Source: Tenrec ecaudatus (lineage: Eukaryota > Chordata > Mammalia > Afrosoricida > Tenrecidae). Taken from it: a DNA stretch of 64,000 nt. This document shows, piece after piece, positions 53,169 to 64,000 of the stretch. The stretch covers positions 149,210,721 to 149,274,720 of the forward strand of contig NC_134530.1 in assembly GCF_050624435.1 (NCBI RefSeq), given 5' to 3'. The position numbers and the translations under genes are program-made. The notes beneath the pieces were generated by a model. That model was not told where the DNA came from. It was given only the letters and a program-made list of their open reading frames with translations, and made no database searches. Position 1 is the stretch's first letter, and each line of letters starts with the position of its first letter.

Positions 53169-54944
53169 AGAATGGGACGGTTATATAAGAAAGAAGGAGC
53201 CAAAACATGAGAAGAGTGAATAAAGGTCGTGGGCGCTGATTGAGGGAGAGAGAGGGGTTAGAGTAAGCACATGAAACAGTGATATTGAATTTCACAGATG
53301 GCTGTTGGATGTGTTGAGTTTAGGCTGTGGGAGGATGGCCGAGGACCTTGCCCATCAGCAGTTGGCAGTGTGGGCCTGGTGCACAGGACGGTGGTGGCAG
53401 CTGGCTGGTGACCCAGCCTCAGCATGGGGGGAGCTGGGGAGCTGGTGCTGCTGGGGTAGAGTGAGCTCGTCTGGGAGAGGACAGGAGATCAGGAGAGATC
53501 AAGGATGGATGTGCGAGCCTCCTTACATCTTGCAGCATGTGTATACGAGTTGGGGTCCAGTGAAGGAGCCCGGAGTCACCTTAGGAGGTGACTGGAAGGT
53601 GGGGCTGGTTGATGTCAGGAGGCACTCCAGGGATCATGCAGACAAGAACTGGGAGTTCCCGATGGAGGAAGACATCGCCTGTGCCTGCTGGTGAGAAGGC
53701 AGGGGGCCGTGGTGTTCCGTGGTTTGGCTTTGCTCCCTAGACACAGGTCCTGTGATGGTTTCCTGGAGGACTGGCCTTGGGTTCTCTGATCAACCCAGCT
53801 ACGAATTAGACATTGCGAGGATGGCCCGCCTGTCATGTGTCACTAAGCAGCTAGGCGTGGACAAGACTGAGCCGTTAACCATTATAGCCCTGCCCTTCTT
53901 CCTTCCCATGCCACCCAGAATCCACAGCTCTCCCTGTGGGCTTCCACAGTGCCCTGGCGCCCTCTGAGCTGTGCAGTTGTGGTTGAAAGTGGGGGCGCTC
54001 ACATCAGGGGGCCGAGATTTCAGTTCTGGGTGACAATAGCTCTGGTCCTGCTTGGCTTCACATTATTCCCAGAAGTCAAGACCCAGCTGGTGTGTTCCCC
54101 AAGTTGGTCTCAGAAACCGTATCTGGTATTTATAGAGATCAGGCTGAACCAAGGGACCAGTCAGTGCAGAATGAAAATCCCTGAGCCTGGAGTTTTCTGG
54201 AACGACAGTCTCTTTGCTGGAGTTCAGCTAAGGTTTTCCCTGGAAAACGTTCAAGCTCTGGGAAGTTTGAAGCAGCACAAATGGGGGATCTATACAGAAG
54301 CACACTGATTGTCTCTCTCTTCGTGTGGCCCCTGTTATCGCTGATGGCAAGGAGGTGGGTGAAGGGCGAGGAGAATGGGCCAGCGGGGGTGGGGGGGTAG
54401 GGGGTGCCTGGCGGAGCAGCTGCAGCTTTGGAGGTGATGGGCAGGCACCCCTGGAAGCCCATTGTCTCCTCTTCAGGCAGCCTCTAGCACCACTTGCTCC
54501 TGAAACCATGTGCCCGTGCTAACCCACAGGACAGAAAGCAGAGCTGACTGGGGGTGTGAGCACAAGCCTTCCAGCTGCAAGGAAAAGGAATGGCGAGGTG
54601 TGTGACATTTAAAAAGACAGCTGCAATGAGTGAGATATCGGCTGACACATTCGTTAAATGTCACCACTTTTGTTTCTCTTCACCGTTCAGCGCTTAAGTT
54701 ATTCTAAATTAATTACACAGCTACTTGATTTATTCCTTACATCCTGCCCCCTGCTCCCTCCCACCCTCTCAGGCTTTAAGAGCAGCTCTTCCCCTTTGTT
54801 GTCAAGTCACCCAGTTGGGGAAGGTGAGAGGCCCCTTCCAGGAATGAAGGAGGAGCAGTCCAGGGAGCTGTACTGCGGGAAATTCTCTGGGTGCTGGTCG
54901 GAGCTGAGTCTGACCACTGCCTTCAAAGCTATTGCTATTTCCTA
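53169..54944. other. Single-copy sequence, no gene seen
   Basis: GC-rich. 54640-54740 has a TAATTA-rich block ('attctaaattaattacacag'). Open frames up to 129 codons overlap others and match no family. Confidence 0.35.
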
Positions 54945-55108
54945 ATGGCCATTGAGTTCACTCCCAGCCCTGTTGATGCCGGGGGTGGGCTGGGCCAGTG
55001 GGGTGTGCGCGCAGAACTGCTCCATAGGGTTTTCAAGGCCTGGCTGGTGAGGTGTCTCTGGGTGGCTTTGAACCACCAACCTTTCAGCAAGTCGTTGAGT
55101 ACTTCACT
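54945..55108 (-). repeat. AfroSINE-related SINE, older type
   Basis: The blocks 'tggccattgagttcactccc', 'gctccatagggttttcaagg' and 'gctttgaaccaccaaccttt' are present. Confidence 0.75.
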
Positions 55109-55119
55109 CTGTCCCTTGT

Positions 55120-55265
55120 GAAAACTCCTATCAAAGCTACTATGTCCCTGTTTTACAGATGTGGGGAATGAGGTTCAGAGAGGTTCAGTGATCTGTCCAG
55201 GCTGGATTTGGGGAGGCAAAAGAACCAGGGCACAAACCCAGCTCTTCTGGCTCCAAGCTCCGGAG
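55120..55265 (+). repeat. MIR SINE
   Basis: Clear MIR core: 'gtccctgttttacagatgtg', 'gaggttcagagaggttcagt' and 'cacaaacccagctcttctgg'. Confidence 0.75.
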
Positions 55266-56504
55266 TGCCTCTAACGTGCTGCAGTCAACAAAATGATCCA
55301 GCAGGAAATGGCATCCCAGGTTAGGTCCCCGCTGGGGTGAAATGAGCGGGGAAATTCAATTCCACACCCCACGCCCCCTGGCTCATTGCCCGAAGCTTTG
55401 GGGCAACTACCTCTTCGAATGTAGGAGGGGCACAAAGATTTGGTCGGCATATTGGGAGCATTGGGGGAAGCGGGGTCTTGGTCATTGAAGGGAGACCGGA
55501 TCTGAGGGTGGCCAGGCCCCGGATTTCACAGTCCATTTTCACCGCTGTGGCTCACTGTCAGTGATTTCTCCAGGGAGACGCACAGCCAGGGCACAAAGAG
55601 CCATCCCTTTCAGCTGTGATTAGCAAGCCCTCTGTCATCACGCGGGCGCACAGTGCTGAAAACACTTAGCGTTGCTGCCCACAGATTTTCATCCTTCACT
55701 GCCCAGCCTGCAGGGTCCCGACCAAACCCGGGCTCAGTCAGAGTTCAGGGTGAGGGGCAGGGAAAAGAAGGACCGTGTGACTCAGGACAGCCAGGGTGCC
55801 TGCCCCCAGTCGTGCTCTGTGTCTCTGGGGATAATGCCTGACGTGGCACCGAACTTCTCCGTCTGTGCCCCAGAGAAAAGGAGCCACCTCAGGGAAGAGA
55901 GGCCCAGTTCCTTCTCCCCCAGCCCCCTTCCCAGGACTAATCCACTGTGAATTGGCCTTCCTCTGCTGCGATCCTGGTAGGAGGGGGCGCCCCGCTCTGG
56001 TGCCGTAAGGAAAGAGATGTGTGTGAGAAGGGGGTTCGGGCTGTCTTTGGATTCCTGCATTTGCTGGGTGCCTCTGAACCGTTTGCATGCTTCTCTGTGC
56101 CCTCGATCCCCTGAGAACTCATCATCACAGTCACTTTCCATCAAGTCTAAAGGTGCAGGCTTTGTTCAGAATGATGAGCCCGTCAGCTGGCAGGGAGCTC
56201 AGCCCTGGCTTTCCCGAACGCCAGGATTTCTGCTCTTCCTCCAATCACCCCACTGTCGGACAAGTTTATGGGGGCTGGCTGGGATTGAGTGAAATAGATG
56301 GACCTTGAGACTCTTTAGTTCTTCCTGGAGGAGTAACTTTCAAATGAGGTGGCGGGGAGGAATCACACGTTAGGAGGCAAGACCAGTGATTCACAAAGAG
56401 GCCATTGCAGGCCCGCTCTGGGGAGGCCTATGGCTAGGACCTCAGAGAGCACATGGAGGGAGGCACCATATAGGGGGTAGGCATAGATGGGCAATGTACA
56501 CTAG
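55266..56504. other. Single-copy sequence, no gene seen
   Basis: GC-rich, with open frames up to 120 codons on both strands; none has a recognised domain. Confidence 0.35.
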
Positions 56505-56715
56505 CAAACAAGCTCACTGCCATCCATCAATTCCAACTCATATTGACCTTACAGGACAGAGTAGGTTCATTTGCCCCTGTGGGTTTCTGAGACTATAAAT
56601 CTTTATGGGAGAAGAATGCCTCACCTGTCTCCCTCAGAGTGGCTGGTGGTTTCACACCACTGACCTGGTGGTTGGCAATCTAACGCCTAACTCACTACGC
56701 CACTAGGGTTCCTTT
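56505..56715 (-). repeat. AfroSINE, near complete
   Basis: Tail 'catccatcaattccaactca', middle 'tgggtttctgagactataaa' and head 'actacgccactagggttcct'. Confidence 0.88.
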
Positions 56716-56844
56716 ATCATTGGATATTTCTAGCATCGTTGTTATCAAGTATTATGGTTGTCTACTTATGAGCCTGTCTGCTCCTCCTTTTTTTTTTTTT
56801 AAAAAAGGCTGTGTTATTAATAGGAAGGCACTTTAGGCAAGAGT

Positions 56845-56985
56845 TGGGAGCTTTGAAATCTAATGACTTAGGTTCAGAGGTGTGGCCTTAGGCAAATTCC
56901 CTAATGCCTCAACAACACTTACAACTGTGCCTGGCATACAATCCTTAGTATGTGCTATTATTATTAATATGTGTATCCTGAGCCC
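56845..56985 (+). repeat. MIR SINE, left half
   Basis: The blocks 'ggtgtggccttaggcaaatt', 'caactgtgcctggcatacaa' and 'tgctattattattaatatgt' are present. Confidence 0.6.
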
Positions 56986-57003
56986 TGGTACATACTAGAC
57001 TCT

Positions 57004-57492
57004 TGAGGTAGTTAGTTTATTGTGCTAACCTGGCCGATAAACACATGTGGGGTTCATTGAAGGGTGGTAGGATAAATGGCTCGGTGAGCCTTGCCTTTCT
57101 AGTTCTCAGGTTTCTTGCTTTGTAATGGTCAGACCAGGGTGGAGTTGCCTTAGCCAGTTCCCTGCTTCAGCTGGTAAGGCTCACTTCCTGAAAGACATCC
57201 CCAAGAAGAAGCTGCATGGACTCACCTTGATGCAGCCCTGGGTGCTGGAGAAGTCGTGTGGAGCCTGAGATGCTTACACACTCACTGATTCAGGTTTCCT
57301 CCTGCAGTCGGCATCATTGCTTGTCTTTTGTGAGATGAAGGAGGACTTTGTGTTGGACATATGGGTTAATGTTGGGCTTGGGCAGCACTGGGTTGGGATG
57401 TTTTCTTGATGTGCACTTAACCTTTATATAAAACTCTCTCTTATACATGAGGTTCTGTGTATTTGTTTCTCTAATGTACCCAGACTAACACA
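57004..57492 (+). mobile_element. Solo LTR, family B, copy 3
   Basis: 489 bp, TGAGGTAGTTAG to CTAACACA, flanked by ACTCT (56999-57003) and ACGCT (57493-57497), four of five identical. Two short internal deletions relative to copies 1 and 2 explain the length. Confidence 0.88.
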
Positions 57493-57924
57493 ACGCTCAA
57501 TACAGGTGTGTTGAGGGAATGAATGAAGCTGGGCTCTGGGAAAAGGGAGGAGCTTGCATTTCTGGGAGTCAGTCCAGTTGAAGTTCTTGAGTGTTTTGGG
57601 GGAGGTATGGAGAGAAAATTTGGGTTTCCAGGTTGACTTTGTGGGCAGGTTGGGAGTTGGACAATGATTTTTCAGTCATGAGAGATGACTTTCATAGGAG
57701 GTAGAATTTTAACAGTTGTTAGCATAGAAGGTTTGGTTGACCAGCTCTGATCACTACAACTGTGTGTGGTCTTGCACTAATTATCACCCACACATGCGTA
57801 TCAGGAGGGTCTCCAGAGAGGACAGATTTGTGGACAGCATATTGGAAAATGGCACCTTGTGGGGTGATTCTAGTGTCCTCAAGAGTCAACTTCCTAAAGA
57901 GTCAGTCCCTAAAAAGGAGGGTGC
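57493..57924. other. Single-copy sequence, nothing seen
   Basis: No coding or repeat call. Confidence 0.35.
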
Positions 57925-58095
57925 AAATGTTAGATGCTATCAAGTTGGTTCCAACTCATAGCGACCCTATGCCCAAGGGAACAAGACCCTGCCTGGTCCA
58001 GGGCCATCCTCACAATCAGTCCTCAGGTTGAGCCCATTGCTGCAGCCACTGTGTCAACCCATCTCGTTCAAGGCCTTCCTCTTTTTCACTGGGTG
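57925..58095 (-). mobile_element. RTE/BovB-type LINE, extreme 3' end
   Basis: The tail 'gttagatgctatcaagttgg' is followed by 'gccctatgc'-type and 'gagcccattgctgcagccac' blocks. Severely 5'-truncated. Confidence 0.75.
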
Positions 58096-58619
58096 CAAAT
58101 AGATTTTGCTCTGGGTGCAAAAAGACATTTGTAAATCAAGTTTTACTTAAGCTCCTTGGATTAGCTTGTTATGAAGAACCATTTGGTGATGGCCTTGATT
58201 GATTTGTTTTTGTTCATCAGTATTTTTATCGATCAGCTCTGCTGGGGCACCTCTCCATTATTATTCACATCACTTTCTTTTCCCTTGACCTCTAAGTGTT
58301 GATGGTTGCTGAAGAACCTCCCTGGGAGCGTCTCCTTGTCTACTTATCCCCGCTTAGCAGTGTCAGCCTCCTGTCTTCACATCTCATTTTTTGCCTGTAA
58401 GCTCTCTATAAATTAACATTGCACGCTTGACCTCTATGCCAAGCTGCAGCTGTCTGATAGACATCTCTCCAGCATCTCCAACTGTGTTTGTCTCAGACTG
58501 GGCTCATCATTTTCTTTGTTATGCTGTGTTCTGGTTTTATGGAAAGCTCATGTTTCTAGTTCTTTGAATATAAACATACTGTGTGTATGTGTGTGTATGT
58601 ATACTTTTCAATACTTAAA
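58096..58619. other. Single-copy sequence, nothing seen
   Basis: No coding or repeat call. Confidence 0.35.
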
Positions 58620-58972
58620 CTCTTTTGTGAATATATTTATAAAAGCTTGATCTTTATTAAGATCAAATTGACGTTCCAAAACCTGCACATATTTAAGGAG
58701 GACGGTGAGTTGTTCTGACAGACCTACACCTCATGGCACCACCACAATGAAGCTGATGGGCAGTTATCATCAGCGAAGTTTCCCTGAGCCCCTGGGTAAC
58801 ACTCTCTTCTGCCCGTTCCCTGCCCTACTCCTGATGCTGAGGAGCCAATGGCCTTATTTTTTATTGGTTACAAATTAAACACCTTATATAAACAGAATCA
58901 TACTAGGTCGTACTATTTGGGCGGAGGGGTCTTGCGTTCTTTCATGCACGAATCTCTTTAATGTATGTTAAC
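58620..58972 (-). mobile_element. Old L1 (L1M-type) fragment
   Basis: 'gatcaaattgacgttccaaa', 'accaccacaatgaagctgat' and 'tatataaacagaatcatact' fall in antisense L1M 3' order. Confidence 0.55.
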
Positions 58973-58974
58973 TT

Positions 58975-59110
58975 CTTATAAAAATAACACTATGATCAAG
59001 AGACTGATATTCAGAGAGGTCAAGTTGTTTATCCAAGGCCACCCAGCTAGAAAACAGCGGCGTTGACCTCAGAACCCATGCCATGCACAGCCGGTCTGGG
59101 AGTCCCACAT
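58975..59110 (+). repeat. MIR SINE, right half
   Basis: The blocks 'attcagagaggtcaagttgt' and 'aaggccacccagctagaaaa' are present. Confidence 0.7.
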
Positions 59111-59904
59111 GTCTTTTTCTGACCAGCAAACCTGATCTCTGCTTTGATTTGGAGTTTGGGGCCACATTTTCCTTCCAGTCTATCCCAGACCTTCTAATGT
59201 GATCCCTCTCAGAACGGCTGGTGGTGAGAGGGGGCACCAGCTAGTTCTTCTCATCTCAGGGTTGGGGAGACAGAGTGTGTGGGGTGCGTTAGTCCACTGG
59301 ACTACTTCTTCCCTTGTCTTCAATTTTCATCACTCTTCTTTCTTCTAGTCAAGGAAAGAAGAATAGCTGTCCCCTAGCTGGCCACTCACGAGCTTTTAAG
59401 ATCTCTGTTGCTACTCCTCAGAATAGGATGCAGAACATTGTCTCTGTGAACTGTTATACCAGCTGACCCTTGAGTCCTCTAAGGGTCACTGTGGTCCGGA
59501 GCGCTCGGGCCCAGTGACTCATTTCTTCACGGTGCTTGATTACGTCTAAGATGTTTTATAATTTGACCCTCCTTTATGTTCCACTACACCCATGGCTGTA
59601 TTTGCAGCAAAGGCAAATACACAACGCACACAGGTACAACCACCCCTTGTCAGACTTACTGGTGTGCTCTAATTCTCCCTCCCACACTCATTCCGCGCAT
59701 GCGTCTATCCATGCAGCTTCGCAGAGATCACTGCAGTTGCAGGAGTGTGTGCCTATATTATTTTTAAACACTCCTTCCTTCGTCCTGCATTGCAGGTCTG
59801 ATCAGATACTGGCCTTCTCCCTCTGTAACCCCTATACTTTGTACAGGTGTCCTTGTGTCTGTGTGTACTACTCTTGTGTTTGTTTCAGGCCTTCGTCCCC
59901 TCTT
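59111..59904. other. Single-copy sequence, no gene seen
   Basis: A plus frame at 59536-59940 (134 codons) is not called: it runs into the L1 and has no domain. Confidence 0.35.
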
Positions 59905-60560
59905 TTTAAAAAAATTTTTAATGTGATGAGATATATATAACAAAAACATTTGCCAATTTTTGCATGTACTATTTAGTGAAGTTAATTATGTTCAACATGT
60001 GGTGAAACCATCAGCACCATGTTTCCAAAATTTCCATCACCCTTACAGAAACTCAGTTCCTCTTTAAGCAGTAACTCCCTATTTCCCCCTCCGGCCCTCC
60101 TCTGGTAACCACTAATAATGTTGGCCTGTATGCATTTGGCCATTCTGGATGTGTTATAGAAGTGGGATCATACACAGTTTCCCCTTTTGTGTCTGGCTTA
60201 TTTCCCTCAGTCTAATGTTTTCAAGAGTCATCCACGTTGTAATGTGTGCCAGGACTGAATCTCCTTTGTGATGGCTGAGTAATATCCCACTGTATGGCTA
60301 TACTGCATGTTGTTTATCCACCCAGCTGCTGATGCACAGTTGGGGAATTGCCACCTTTCAGGTTTGGTGAATGGTGGTGCACTGGACATTGGTGGACACC
60401 TATCTGTATTTTTCACTTCTTTGGGGCATACGCCTAGGAGTGTAATTGTTAGGTCATATAATAGTTCTATGGCTTTTTGTTGAGGACCCACTAAATGGTT
60501 TTCCTAGCAGCTGTACCTCTGGGCACACAATTTCCCTTGTTGAATTCCCACTATATGGGG
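59905..60560 (-). mobile_element. Old L1 (L1M-type), 3' region
   Basis: Well-ordered antisense blocks: 'tttgccaatttttgcatgta', 'tggccattctggatgtgtta', 'gatggctgagtaatatccca', 'ggggcatacgcctaggagtg' and 'gggcacacaatttcccttgt'. Confidence 0.85.
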
Positions 60561-63500
60561 AGGGCAGGCGGGCACTCCGGGGGATGCCTTGTGAAGCATA
60601 GTAGCATGAGTTACCCCCAGACCAGAGCATCTATGGCAGTTTGAGACCCTTCAAACCCCCCTTTCTCTCTGCCATGGCAGCCAGCCACTTTGGGCTGCGC
60701 TGTCGCCATGAGTCCTGTCTGCTGACCTGTGATGGGTACTTAGCACGAATGACAACTAGTTCCTCCTTGTTCTCAGCTCCTGAAACCTGAAGTTTATTAT
60801 GCAGCATAACTACAGCCAGCAGATCCCCGAATCCCGTGGCTGATCCACGCCTGGCAGAAGGTGCCGGATGGGAAGCTGCATTGCTAGGCAGCAGGAACGC
60901 TACTCTGAGCGGTTCAGTCCATTGGCCTCTCACTGTGGGGCGTCCAGTGATTTTGATGCAGATGTGCAGCAAGGGATGGATGATACCTTTCCCTCTTTTC
61001 TCTGTGGGTTGCCTTCTAAATTAATTAAAAGCTAGAGGTGAGCAGAGAGAATGTGCTATTCCATTAGAACGCTCTTTTAAGATGTTTTACTGTGTGTGAT
61101 AGGACGTCCCCATCCCTCCGCCAAGTTTTATTTTATGAGACGCAGCAGGCTTGCGCTCCTGGTGAGTGAGTGTGTTGTGCTTTCCAGAGAGGAGCATGCG
61201 TGACCCGCTTCCCTGGAGAAGCGCGTCTGGAGGGGCTGCCGGTTGAGTTCGACAGCCGAGGGAACAGCCAGGCGCCGGCACACCAACTGCTCTGGGAGCC
61301 ATGGGTCTGACCAAACGCAGGTGGATTCCCAAGCATATGGGGCCTGCAGCTATCCCTCAGGCAGAAGGTCAAAAGCCAACAAGCCTGCAGCTGAACCTCT
61401 GACAGCACGGAAGCGGTTAACTGTGCACATCACGAATGAAGAAGTCGGTGTTTCTACCAAGTCTCAGGAACAGGAAATGACAAGAAGGGGCAACAGACAA
61501 GAGATTTAATTGCATAAAAACTCCAGGCTGTGACAGGGGAGGGAAGGCACACAGCAGTAATTACAACATAATTTCTTAAATGACGATGCAATTAATTAAC
61601 AGCCTGAGAAAGCGGGGTGTGAGGAAGACGCCTTTTAGCCCAGAAACCTAGCCAAGTAAAGGAAAGGGGGCCTTCCTGGTAAAGAAAACAAAACAAGACT
61701 TTGTACAAGTCCCCCTGCTTATTGTGACCTCAGCAACGCTCACACCACCACCCAAGACATTTCTCATACCGAGGGCAGTCCACAGACAAGCCAGCTCGGC
61801 GCTTCATTTATTCGGAAACTCCTCGCCGAGGGAGAGACACTCGGCTTGAAAAGGAAGTTGGCAGACACTCCTGGTTCGCCCATGCTTCACGTGGAGAGCT
61901 AGTCTCCCTTGTGGGCTGTCAGGGTGAGGTTCCAGGTGGTAAAAGCCTGCCAGGGGTGGGTTCCTATGAGGGTTTAGAGCGTGCTGGAGCTGGGATGGTC
62001 GGGCTGGTTAGGCAGTGTGGGGGCTGACCACATTCTGCTCCTAAAATGCCTTTCTAAACCTGCTCGGGCTGTTCCCTCGTGGGAGACAGCTGCTTGGCAG
62101 GATTAGGAACGTCTGAGAGCAGGAATTCTCCCATGATTCACACTGCCAGTACTCCGTTCCCCAGAAGGTCAGAGCGGGCCACCCTCACCTGCCCAAAGAT
62201 TTCAAGGTGACAACTGGACATGCATTTTGAAGGATCCCCTCCCACTAATTTCTGGGCTCCCCGTGGCCCAGGAAACTGTTGTCTCCCTCATAATTATAGG
62301 GCCCGCAGCCTCAGCTCAGTGATGGAGTTGGCTGTCCTGGAGTCAGACTACAGTCGAGAAACAGAATGAAGTTGGCCATCCGCTAAGAGGGCTGTCACGA
62401 CCTGGAACTTGTTCTCATTCTCAAGTGAGTCTCGGCTTCAGAACTGCCTGACCAGATGTCCTTCAGGGGGACATTTATTTCCACACCAGCGATACATTCA
62501 CTCCTAGCCTGTGACTCAGTCCAGGACAAAGTTTGTTTTTAATCACCTTTGGGTTTCCAAGTCCAAAATGTCTTTTACCCACAATTCCTCTTTCCCTCAT
62601 GCTCAATCTGGTCATTTTGGCAGCTTAGGGGACACGTCCTAAAGTGACATCAGCCGAGACACTTGCTAATTTAGCTTAAAATGAGGGGTACTTTATTGAG
62701 CTGCTGCCCCTGTAGCATGTGACAGAGAGAAAGCATAAGACACAAGGCTGGTGAGTAGCTTTTAGGTTCAGGACCTCCCCGTGTTGAAAGAAAGGGTTCC
62801 CCAGCAGGCTTGCCTCTCGTACGTCACACACACAGCTCTAGAAAGTGGTGTTGGTCATCACACGTTGACGTGGACGCTCCCTCCACATGTTTACCAGAGC
62901 TACAGCTACAGAATGAGATCAACCAACCCACCCAGTTATCAGGCATAGAGGGGAAGGTCACCATCAGCTCAAGAGAAATGCGCTATTACAACATGGAATC
63001 ATTTAAACAATTTGTTTCCTAAACAGAATTTGACCTAAAGTAGAGATCTAAAGAGAAACAACAATAGCCCCCCACCAACCCCCACTAACACTGAAAAGAA
63101 CAACAACAACAACACAGAAGTCCTTAGTAATTTATAAAACTAAAGTTTAAGATGAATACTGCCCCAGAGTCAGTGGGGGTGACCTTGGCTTGCACCGCCT
63201 CAGTTTCAGTCAAGAAGATACCCTTCAGAGCAAGAGGGTCCACAGTGCACTAACTCGGATTTCAAAATGCCCCGTTCAGAAAAGAACATTTTATCTAGGT
63301 TTTTCTGGAATCTGTTGAGGCCCTCTGAACAGCTGCTTGATACTTTGTGGAATTTTAAAGCTATGTATAATGCAGAACTCGTTCTGGAACCAACAGAGGT
63401 GACCTGCGAGAACAAAGATTCTGTGTTCAAACAAATGCCATCGTGAACTGTGGAGCCGCCAAAGAGCATCTGGCCTGTTTTGTTTCTGCCAAGTCACTCC

Positions 63501-64000
63501 TAAAGAAGTGACTGTGTTCCCGTGAGGATGCCAGAGTCTCCATTCACGAGGAAAGCGAAGGAGGAAGCGGAGCGAGTAAGCCTGCGCACTGGCTGGGCTG
63601 ATGGTCCCCCAACACCACAGGCTTGTGATTGCAACACAGGGCGGTGGCAGTGCCCCTCTCGGTTGATGTCACACCAGCTTCACAGAGTCATGACGAGCCG
63701 TGTCAAGGCTCTTGGTTTGGCACCATTTCCGCAGGACGTGGAGAATGCAGGCACAGCTCTGGACCGCGTCCTCCTTCCCCAGGATGGGGGGTCTCGGTGG
63801 CAACACAAAACTCGGTCCAGCTCCACAGAAGAGACTGCTATTTTACAGTGTCTGTTGTAGAACCAACGAGGGGGCTCTCCGCCCTGTGTCGTCCCTGACT
63901 TGTGTACCCCCTCCCTCTTCCTCTCTGGTCCACGCAAAGTGAAAACCACAAAGACAGATTAAAAACCTTAGGAGACAGAAAAGACGAAGACAGATCTGAC
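60561..64000. other. Repeat-poor single-copy sequence, no gene seen
   Basis: About 3.4 kb with no AfroSINE, L1, RTE or LTR recognised, unusual for this window. An AT-rich block at 61550-61600 ('gatgcaattaattaacagcc') and a TATA-poor GC-rich end are seen. Open frames up to 113 codons are not supported. Short CAA repeats lie at 63098-63113. Confidence 0.35.

Overview
This window looks like mammalian nuclear DNA from an afrotherian, most likely a tenrec such as Echinops. It carries dozens of copies of the tRNA-derived AfroSINE family, which is restricted to Afrotheria. It also holds many 3' ends of one L1 lineage, BovB/RTE-type LINE pieces, and short SPIN hAT transposons. SPIN is known from tenrec but not from most other placental mammals. 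The species call is inference from these repeat families. I found no intact protein-coding gene. Every open frame longer than about 100 codons is antisense to, or out of frame with, a repeat, or sits in sequence with no recognisable coding pattern.

Layout. 1-3.5 kb is a decayed MLT1-like LTR carrying a SPIN terminus, an L1 and a SINE, then an RTE fragment and a complete solo LTR (called family B here). 3.5-9.6 kb is mostly single-copy DNA with a MIR, a SPIN inside a SINE, and L1 remnants. 9.8-14 kb has a long imperfect hairpin, a possible broken coding fragment and microsatellites. 14.1-16.4 kb holds two nested stacks: L1 inside SINE, and L1 inside LTR (family A) inside SINE. 17-21 kb is SINE-rich, with an 81-bp mariner-type MITE. 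At 21.4 kb is a solo LTR with a perfect 6-bp target duplication. At 22.5-24.1 kb is a dead pogo/Tigger-type transposase with its 3' terminus.

25-30.3 kb is RTE sequence, split at 27.2-29.5 kb by a 2.3-kb L1. 33-35.4 kb is an inverted pair of old LTR-like repeats around an RTE reverse-transcriptase fossil. 35.6-37.6 kb is a gamma-tubulin pseudogene split by a second 6-bp-duplication LTR. 37.6-43.7 kb holds RTE, three MLT1-like copies and a family-A LTR. 44-50 kb is single-copy DNA with many SINEs. 50.8-52.9 kb is a three-deep stack: LTR-B inside LTR-A inside RTE. 53-64 kb is mostly single-copy DNA with another LTR-B, MIRs and old L1 fragments; the last 3.4 kb has almost no repeats.

The pieces do not work together as a pathway. 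Their value is as a record of insertion order: target duplications date several elements relative to each other (RTE and AfroSINE older than LTR-A, LTR-A older than LTR-B and the young L1s). All repeat-family names are from recognition by eye; no database was searched.
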